This document shows positions 58,056-64,000 of a stretch of 64,000 bases of DNA, in pieces (position 1 is the first letter of the stretch; every line of letters begins with the position of its first letter). A program made the translations under genes and the position numbers. Origin of the DNA: Leptospira ellinghausenii (GTDB lineage Bacteria; Spirochaetota; Leptospiria; Leptospirales; Leptospiraceae). The DNA lies in NCBI RefSeq assembly GCF_003114815.1, contig NZ_BFAZ01000003.1:62001-126000 (forward strand), read 5' to 3'. The notes beneath the pieces are model-generated. The model was given only the letters and a program-made list of their open reading frames with translations, searched no databases and was not told the DNA's origin.

Positions 58056-59510
58056 CTAATGGATTCCTGTTCTCACTTCAAATAATAAGACATGATCTCT
58101 GCTTGGTTTGGTCGCAAGCGGAAGGCAAATCTCCCAAGAATACTTGCCAGCTTCGAGCATGGCTTCTGAGAGAGGATAGGATCGAATGGATTGGATGAGG
58201 CCAGTGTTCCTCCTCCATAGGCTTGCGTTCCATTTATCACCTTGCCTGTTTTCTATATGTAAGGACAGATTTTCTCTCCTTTTGGCACCGTCGAGGACAT
58301 AACGATTTTTATTGACCCAAATCGAAGTTTGGTCGAGAGAGATCGAGTATGCTAAATGTTCTAAGTGGTTGTATTGGACGTGAATTTCGATAAAGGGAAT
58401 GGGGTTCTCTGAATCGGTTGGCATAAAAGAGAATTCAAAATAGTTTTTATTCCCTGAAAGTTTTTTACAGATCCTTTGTGAACTTGGGTTTTTGGTGTCC
58501 GATCCATAAATGGGAAATCCTGTTTCTCCATACACACGAATGGATTCTCTCGGAATGTAGTTTCCGAAAAATGTTTGCGGGATTTTTTTTCCGTCCCAAC
58601 CTTCAAAATCAATCCGAATCTCGTTGTCTACGGCTTTGAAACGTTTTTCAAATTCACTTGTGAGAGTTTCATCCGCTAAGGTTTCCTTTAAAAACCCAGA
58701 AAAAACCCATGCTGTTTTTTGTGTGTTTGGAAAATAACATCGTTTCCAATGCCCTTCGTTTCCGGCGATGGTTTCTTCTGCACCATCTTCTTCCAAACAG
58801 ATAGTTGGTTCTGGTTCACTTACTTTTCCCACTTCACTATTTTCCCTTCCAGGTCCACTACGAAGGTTTACATTTTTTCCACGTATTGTAGATGTTTGGT
58901 GGTAAAGATTGGTTCCTGAAATTTGTGATAAAAAATGTAAAGTTTGTAAGAGAAAACCTGTTTCAATTTCTCCAATGGGTTCAAAAGGAAAAGTAAGTAA
59001 ATGTGATAACGCATCACTAAAACTTTCTTCCATTCCTCTTGGATCTTCTAAAATCAATAAAAGTAGGAAATGTGTGACTTCCGCTTTCGGTATGGGTTTG
59101 ATGATGGAATTGATTTTTGTGATGAGAGCACGTTTGTAACCAGTACCATGTTTTTTCAAATGAGAAAAATACGGATCCTCAATATGGTAATACGTCCCTC
59201 TTGTGGTGTCCCATTCTAAAAGTTTCGTATCATTCCTTTTTTGGAAAAACTGTAAGAGTTCTTTTTGGTTGTCTTTCCCATTGATTTGTTTTTCCAATTG
59301 GGATAAAGATTGGGATAAAATCGTTAATTCTAACTCACTTGTTGGAATTTCGGATTCCTTGTACAGTTTTAAAACTTTAAAATAGGAACCTGATTGGTAG
59401 AGATCGTATGCTTTATCATCTCTTTCTCGGAAATCAACAAAGGTATAAGTAAAAAGGATAACGAGTAAAAAAAGAAAACCAATGACAAAAAAAACACGGG
59501 AGCGAATCAA
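58056..59510 (-). CDS. SH3b-domain envelope protein
   Basis: A 484-residue protein with an N-terminal membrane anchor (VFFVIGFLFLLVILFTYTF), a helical region (about 30-200) and a bacterial SH3 domain (about 215-275, GKNVNLRSGPGRENSEVGKV, WVFSGFL) likely to bind cell wall. A C-terminal beta-rich domain (about 290-484) is unassigned. The start is TTG 59510 with GGGAGG six bases upstream. That ribosome-binding site lies within a hairpin with terminator features. Confidence 0.75.
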   Translation of the reverse strand: MIRSRVFFVIGFLFLLVILFTYTFVDFRERDDKAYDLYQSGSYFKVLKLYKESEIPTSELELTILSQSLSQLEKQINGKDNQKELLQFFQKRNDTKLLEWDTTRGTYYHIEDPYFSHLKKHGTGYKRALITKINSIIKPIPKAEVTHFLLLLILEDPRGMEESFSDALSHLLTFPFEPIGEIETGFLLQTLHFLSQISGTNLYHQTSTIRGKNVNLRSGPGRENSEVGKVSEPEPTICLEEDGAEETIAGNEGHWKRCYFPNTQKTAWVFSGFLKETLADETLTSEFEKRFKAVDNEIRIDFEGWDGKKIPQTFFGNYIPRESIRVYGETGFPIYGSDTKNPSSQRICKKLSGNKNYFEFSFMPTDSENPIPFIEIHVQYNHLEHLAYSISLDQTSIWVNKNRYVLDGAKRRENLSLHIENRQGDKWNASLWRRNTGLIQSIRSYPLSEAMLEAGKYSWEICLPLATKPSRDHVLLFEVRTGIH

Positions 59511-59523
59511 ACGTTACCTCCCG
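59497..59523 (-). terminator. hairpin with T-run overlapping the SH3b gene start
   Basis: Bases 59497-59502 (cgggag) pair with 59518-59523 (ctcccg) around a 15-base loop. On the minus strand the stem is followed by eight T residues, as in an intrinsic terminator after the TolC-family gene ending at 59532. On the plus strand seven T residues follow too. The stem's upstream arm holds the GGGAGG ribosome-binding site and the loop holds the TTG start of the SH3b gene. Confidence 0.55.
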
Positions 59524-59531
59524 TTTTTTTC

Positions 59532-61073
59532 TTAAAGATTTTCAGGAAGGAGTTTGGCTCGGTCCACTCCGTATTCTTCGAATAATGCATTTTTTGCAAC
59601 ATAGTATCTGTGTAAATTGATGTTGTAGTCAACTTTCGCTCTTACGAGTGATAACTGGTCTTGTACCAATGTGTCCAATGCATTTTTTACGGCAAGTGCA
59701 TTGAACCTTCCTTGTTGGAAGGAACGTAAAACACCATTATAGTATTTTTTGGATTCTTCTTCCGTACGTTTTGCATTTTCCATCACACGAAATGATGCTT
59801 TTAAGATATCAATTCTTGTTTTGACATCATCCGAAACGGCTTTGACCAAATCAGCTTCTTCTAATGAAACCTGTCTTTTTTGGATTTCAGCATCACGGAT
59901 ACCCACTTTGACCCCCTTGTCCATGATTGGGTAACTTAAGTCAAGAGACCCTTGCATCACTGGGTATTGGTAAGAAAAAACACCATTGCGGTTGTCTGAA
60001 TAATTATTTTGAGGGCTAATGGTATTTTGAGCTTGGTAACCATAAGTTCCTGCAGCTTTTAAGGAAGGTAGGGCTTCGTTTTTTGCCATCTTCATGGCAA
60101 GTTCTGCGTTTTCTTTTTTCCTTTGGATGGCACGGAAATCAGCTCTGTGTTTGTATGCGTAGTCGATATCAGATTGGTAGTCCAATTTGTCTGGTAAGGT
60201 TTCTGAAAGTGGAGTTGTTTTCTGGAAGACAGTGTCTTCAGGAAGGTTCAGGGAACGAATGAGTTTTCGTCTAGCTTCTTCCTTTTCTGCACTCGCTTGG
60301 GCCATTTGGCCTTCCACTTGGGAAAGTAGGGCATTCCATTGGTTCACTTCGAAACTTTCCGAAAGTCCAAGTCCTTGTTTGCGAATCGTTAAATCCCTTA
60401 CATTTTTTGTATTTTTCAATAATTGTTCAAACGTTTGGTATCCCGATTCTTTTACAGAGTAATTCCAATAATCAACAAGTGTAGATACTACCTTGGAAGC
60501 AACTTGGTCTTCCATTTGTTCCCGCATGATCTCTGTTTGGTTTTCAAGGATTTTTTCCATATTCCTTTCATTGGCACCAAACGCATTTTTAAGTAAGTCT
60601 TGGGCAATGGTAACGGATAAGGAATCCGTATAAAGAGGAGGGAGGCCGAGTGCCGTAAATCCAGCTGGAGTTTGGTTCGGGTTTTCAAACGCGTTTGAGT
60701 CAAAACGTTGTGACCTTGCTTCTAGTTTGAAGTAAGTTCCTGTTGTGAAAAGTTTTTCAATCCCAGCACTGTAAGTGTTGGTTTGGGTTTTTGTTCCCGT
60801 AAAGATGTTGTTTTGGTTAAAAGGGAACTTCTTTTGGTCGATTTCAGCTTTGGAAATCGCACGCCAAGAATACTTGGCTTCAAATTTCATTAAATTGGTA
60901 TCAGCTTTTGCTAATTCCAAACGTGCTTGTAACACTTCGCGGTTGTTTTCAATCGCATACCGAACCGCATCCTTTAAACTTAAGGTAAACCCTTTTTCGT
61001 CCGATTCGGCAGCGAGAAGGCCGAAGGAAATGAAGAGAACCAATGCACTAGAAACCCATGAACGTTGTTCCAT
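59532..61073 (-). CDS. TolC-family outer-membrane efflux protein
   Basis: A 513-residue protein with signal peptide (SSALVLFISFGLLAAES) and two OEP repeats. Helix-strand segments FTLSLKDAVRYAIENNREVLQARLEL-like (about 27-52) and LPDKLDYQSDIDYAYKHRADF, with LSYPIMDKGVKVGI for the second barrel part, are typical. It should form a trimeric exit duct for efflux or type I secretion. No membrane-fusion protein or pump gene is adjacent, so the partner is elsewhere. Confidence 0.88.
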   Translation of the reverse strand: MEQRSWVSSALVLFISFGLLAAESDEKGFTLSLKDAVRYAIENNREVLQARLELAKADTNLMKFEAKYSWRAISKAEIDQKKFPFNQNNIFTGTKTQTNTYSAGIEKLFTTGTYFKLEARSQRFDSNAFENPNQTPAGFTALGLPPLYTDSLSVTIAQDLLKNAFGANERNMEKILENQTEIMREQMEDQVASKVVSTLVDYWNYSVKESGYQTFEQLLKNTKNVRDLTIRKQGLGLSESFEVNQWNALLSQVEGQMAQASAEKEEARRKLIRSLNLPEDTVFQKTTPLSETLPDKLDYQSDIDYAYKHRADFRAIQRKKENAELAMKMAKNEALPSLKAAGTYGYQAQNTISPQNNYSDNRNGVFSYQYPVMQGSLDLSYPIMDKGVKVGIRDAEIQKRQVSLEEADLVKAVSDDVKTRIDILKASFRVMENAKRTEEESKKYYNGVLRSFQQGRFNALAVKNALDTLVQDQLSLVRAKVDYNINLHRYYVAKNALFEEYGVDRAKLLPENL

Positions 61074-61120
61074 ACTCTTAATTCAGACTCCTCATTTCCC
61101 CTGCAAAGTTGTTTTTTTTG

Positions 61121-61145
61121 AAAAAAGCCCTTATTTTTTAAGGGC
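61121..61145 (-). terminator. intrinsic terminator of sucC-sucD
   Basis: Bases 61127-61133 (gccctta) pair with 61139-61145 (taagggc) around five T's. On the minus strand six T residues follow (plus 61121-61126). The sucD stop codon (61131-61133) lies within the stem. Confidence 0.85.
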
Positions 61146-62021
61146 CAATTTCATTTTATCTCCCACTTCCCCAATATGAGCACAAATGCTCACACCAGCA
61201 TCTTGCATGGCAGCAATTTTGGAAGTGGCAGTTCCCATTCCCCCAGAAATGATCGCACCGGCATGACCCATACGTTTTCCTGGAGGAGCAGTTTGACCTG
61301 CAATAAAACCAACAACTGGTTTTTTCACATGAGCTTTGATGTAAGCAGCAGCTTCTTCTTCCGAAGTTCCACCAATTTCACCAATCATCACGATCCCTTC
61401 TGTATCCGGGTCTTCGTTCAGGAGACGAACCGCTTCTACGTGGTTCATCCCTGGAACTGGGTCTCCCCCGATTCCGATACAAGTGGACTGGCCAAGGCCT
61501 GCCGAAGTGAGGGAAGCAACAGATTCATACGTTAAGGTTCCAGAACGAGAAACGATTCCGATATTTCCTGGGGTGTGGATAAAACCTGGCATAATTCCCA
61601 TTTTTACGTTGTAACGAGGGTTAATGACACCTGGGCAGTTTGGTCCCACAAGTTTTGTTTTTGAATTACGTAACACACTGTACACTTTTAACATGTCGTG
61701 AGTTGGGATACCCTCTGTGATACAAACCACAAGAGGGATTTCGGCAAAGATTCCTTCTAGGATGGCATCCGCTGCAAATGGAGGGGGAACAAAAATAACA
61801 GCCGCGTTTGCCCCGTCTTCCTTCATTGCGTCTTTGATGGTATTGCGGACAGGGGCAGTTTTTCCAAACTCAGAAGTCCAAATTTGTCCACCCTTTCCTG
61901 GTGTAACACCTGCAACTACTTTAGTACCATATTCTAACATTTGCGTTGCATGAAAGGATCCTTCTTTTCCAGTGATCCCTTGTACAACGACTCTTGTATT
62001 TTCATCTACTAATACAGCCAT
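61131..62021 (-). CDS. sucD: succinyl-CoA synthetase alpha subunit
   Basis: A 296-residue subunit with CoA-binding fold ([14 protein letters not shown]), [19 protein letters not shown] and the phosphorylated histidine His253 in [13 protein letters not shown]. It works with SucC to make ATP or GTP from succinyl-CoA in the citric-acid cycle. It is 12 bases downstream of sucC. Confidence 0.97.
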   Translation of the reverse strand: MAVLVDENTRVVVQGITGKEGSFHATQMLEYGTKVVAGVTPGKGGQIWTSEFGKTAPVRNTIKDAMKEDGANAAVIFVPPPFAADAILEGIFAEIPLVVCITEGIPTHDMLKVYSVLRNSKTKLVGPNCPGVINPRYNVKMGIMPGFIHTPGNIGIVSRSGTLTYESVASLTSAGLGQSTCIGIGGDPVPGMNHVEAVRLLNEDPDTEGIVMIGEIGGTSEEEAAAYIKAHVKKPVVGFIAGQTAPPGKRMGHAGAIISGGMGTATSKIAAMQDAGVSICAHIGEVGDKMKLALKK

Positions 62022-62033
62022 GTTTTTAGTTTC

Positions 62034-63203
62034 CTATTTTTTGATTAGGGAGACAATTTTGTCTGCCGCGTCACGGAGTCCTTCTACTCCAACAATGTTC
62101 ATACCAGATTCGTTCAGGATTTTTTTCCCTTCTTCTGCGTTGGTTCCTTTCAATCGAACCACTACCGGTACCGTTACGTTTACTTTTTTAGTAGCTTCGA
62201 TGATACCAACCGCAACACGGTCACATCGTACGATACCACCAAATACGTTCACAAAAATTCCTTTCACATTTGGATCGGAAAGGATGAGTCTAAATCCGTT
62301 TTCCACAGTGGTCGGGTTTGCTCCACCTCCGACGTCAAGGAAGTTTGCAGGTTCTGCACCAGCAAGTTTTACGATGTCCATAGTTGCCATCGCAAGACCG
62401 GCACCATTCACCATACAACCGATATTTCCATCTAACTTCACGTAGTTGAGGTTGTATTCTTTTGCTTTTACTTCGTAAGGATCTTCTTCCGAAATGTCGC
62501 GGAGTGCTTCGTTGTCTGGGTGACGATAGAGTGCGTTTTCATCCAAGTCCATCTTACAGTCACCTGCAATGATTTCGTTTTGTTTGGTAAGGATGAGGGG
62601 GTTGATCTCTAAAAGTGCTGCATCTTCTTTGATGTAAGCATTGTAGACAGAATTCACAAGAGCAGTGAATGATTTTTGTGCTTCCGCAGGGATTCCAAGA
62701 GCAAACGCGAGTTCTCTGACTTGGGAACCTTGGATTCCGATCCCTGGATCAATTTGGATTTTGATGATTTTTTCTGGGTGAGTTTCAGCAACTTCTTCAA
62801 TTTCCATACCACCTTCTGTAGAAGCCATGATAATGGTTTTGCGAATTGCTCTGTCGAGAAGGATGGAAAGGTAATATTCTTTTGCGATTTCAAGTCCTTG
62901 TTCTAAATAGACTTTGAGGACTTTTTTCCCTTCTGGACCCGTTTGAGGAGTGATGAGTTGCATTCCGAGAATTTTCTCAGCTGCTGCTTTGGCATCGTCT
63001 TTTGTCTTTGCGACCTTAACTCCGCCACCTTTTCCTCGTCCACCTGCGTGGATTTGGGCTTTTACCACCACTACTGGTGATTTTTGGACAACTTCGCTAT
63101 ATGCCTTTTCGAAATCACCGACTGTGTCGATGACCTTTCCGAATGGAACGTTGGCATTGTGTCTACGTAGGATTTCTTTGGCCTGGTATTCGTGGACTTT
63201 CAT
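62034..63203 (-). CDS. sucC: succinyl-CoA synthetase beta subunit
   Basis: A 389-residue subunit with the N-terminal [15 protein letters not shown]-grasp domain ([19 protein letters not shown], then EINPL) and C-terminal CoA-ligase region ([24 protein letters not shown]). The ATG at 63203 has AAGGAA upstream; the frame extends 14 residues upstream but homologues begin at MKVHEYQ. Confidence 0.97.
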   Translation of the reverse strand: MKVHEYQAKEILRRHNANVPFGKVIDTVGDFEKAYSEVVQKSPVVVVKAQIHAGGRGKGGGVKVAKTKDDAKAAAEKILGMQLITPQTGPEGKKVLKVYLEQGLEIAKEYYLSILLDRAIRKTIIMASTEGGMEIEEVAETHPEKIIKIQIDPGIGIQGSQVRELAFALGIPAEAQKSFTALVNSVYNAYIKEDAALLEINPLILTKQNEIIAGDCKMDLDENALYRHPDNEALRDISEEDPYEVKAKEYNLNYVKLDGNIGCMVNGAGLAMATMDIVKLAGAEPANFLDVGGGANPTTVENGFRLILSDPNVKGIFVNVFGGIVRCDRVAVGIIEATKKVNVTVPVVVRLKGTNAEEGKKILNESGMNIVGVEGLRDAADKIVSLIKK

Positions 63204-63374
63204 GGATTTCCTTATGTCATTGGTTCGTCCGAAAGCTTTCGCCAACGGATCACTAGGGTAAGCCTCAAGGGTTGGGTGAGATTGTCAAGACGGATTGAAA
63301 GGAAGTGAACAAAGAGAAGAGTGGGAACGCAAGAAGTGTGAAGTGAAAGGTGATGGATGAATCTGATTTCCTTT

Positions 63375-64000
63375 TTACACCCGAAGAGTTTCTTCTGGGT
63401 TTTTGGGGAGCCGTACAAAAAAACGTGAACCTTTCTGTTCTTCACTTTCCACAATGATCTCACCACCAAGAACTTCTACTTGTGATTTGGTGATAAATAG
63501 GCCAATTCCTCTCGCATCTTCGTTGCGGTGGAATGTTTTGAACATCCCGAAGATTTTGTTCCCATGTTTCTCCAAATTGATCCCAAGACCATTGTCTTCG
63601 ACCAAAATGGTGATTTGTTCATTATTTTCTTCGATTCCTACTTTGATCCAAGCACCTTGTTTCAAACGAACATATTTTACGGCATTCGATATAAGGTTGA
63701 GTAAGATGCTTTCTAAATAAGAAGGGATGGTTCTTATGGTAAGGCCTTCTGGAATTTGTACATCCACTTGGATCTTTCGTAATTCAATGGAACCACTGAG
63801 TATGGATAGAGTTTTATCCACTTCTTTTTTTAAGGAACAAAATTCCATAGGTTTATTCAATGTTTGGTTGATGGAGATGATATCGTTTAGATGGGAAATG
63901 GTTTCTTCTAATTGGATGGAGGAAACATGTAACATTTCGACTAGATTCTTTTTATCTTCTTCTGATTTTGATTCTTCCAATAACTGGATGAGAGAAGTAA
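63375..64000 (-). CDS. sensor histidine kinase, C-terminal part (5' end outside window)
   Basis: The frame is open from 64000 to a stop at 63375, giving about 208 residues of a kinase whose N-terminus lies beyond the window. It has the second DHp helix (QLEETISHLNDIISI) and a HATPase domain with N-box SILLNLISNAVKY, DNGLGINLEK, and the GIGLFITKSQVEVLGGEI G2 box. This is a typical soluble-side output of a PAS/GAF kinase. The histidine itself is outside the window. The 171 bases between it and sucC (63204-63374) show no gene or clear promoter. Confidence 0.85.
   Translation of the reverse strand, partial: TSLIQLLEESKSEEDKKNLVEMLHVSSIQLEETISHLNDIISINQTLNKPMEFCSLKKEVDKTLSILSGSIELRKIQVDVQIPEGLTIRTIPSYLESILLNLISNAVKYVRLKQGAWIKVGIEENNEQITILVEDNGLGINLEKHGNKIFGMFKTFHRNEDARGIGLFITKSQVEVLGGEIIVESEEQKGSRFFVRLPKNPEETLRV

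Overview
The window is chromosomal DNA of a spirochaete, most likely Leptospira. I lean towards a saprophytic (L. biflexa-like) species, but this is from general recognition, not a comparison. Supporting signs are the low-GC, A/T-rich composition, many lipoproteins with loose spirochaetal lipoboxes, an lpxI-lpxB pair, OmpL47-type repeats, LysM-FecR proteins, many sensor kinases and many unassigned envelope proteins. Both window ends cut genes: a DUF2797-like C-terminus on the left and a histidine kinase on the right. I saw no rRNA, tRNA, insertion sequence, prophage or CRISPR array. Coding density is very high and no gene-free stretch exceeds about 200 bases.

Region by region. 1-2.5 kb (+): DUF2797 end, an RluA-type pseudouridine synthase, a small membrane protein, ychF. 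2.5-8.5 kb (-): a tightly packed six-gene operon with a TM-anchored TPR-like protein, a cysteine-desulfurase-like enzyme, a membrane-anchored CHAT (caspase-like) protease, an exported protein, an ECF-type sigma factor and an unassigned cytoplasmic protein. It ends at a hairpin with a U-tract. This is the strongest candidate for an undescribed system. 8.5-13.1 kb: TPR protein, LolB-like lipoprotein, CapA-like phosphatase, and a convergent membrane protein. 13.2-26.9 kb (+): a housekeeping block (rpsF-ssb-rpsR-rplI-dnaB-aspS-phoH-pgpH-ybeY-recO-small protein-argS-cinA-propeller protein). The ArgS here lacks the HIGH signature. 26.9-33 kb (-): a two-component pair whose response regulator ends in an anti-sigma-like HATPase domain, an exported protein, and gap-pgk-tpiA-secG. 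33.1-37.9 kb: a GAF histidine kinase, a signal-peptidase-like protein lacking its catalytic Ser/Lys, and a chemoreceptor. 37.9-45.9 kb: uvrC, then three translationally coupled envelope genes (LTD-like lipoprotein, barrel-like protein, phospholipase D-family lipoprotein), behind a hairpin that covers the first gene's ribosome-binding site. 45.9-49.8 kb (-): MFS transporter, OmpL47-type repeat protein, LysM-FecR protein, Nudix hydrolase. 49.9-55.8 kb (+): GST, UvrD/PcrA helicase, TPR lipoprotein, AsmA-like protein, small lipoprotein. 55.8-64 kb (-): lpxB, lpxI, FmdB zinc ribbon, SH3b protein, TolC-family protein, sucD-sucC, partial kinase.

Themes that recur are translation coupling (many 1-4 bp overlaps, TTG starts), envelope biogenesis, and signal transduction with non-standard outputs. 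All functional calls rest on motifs read by eye; no database search was run.
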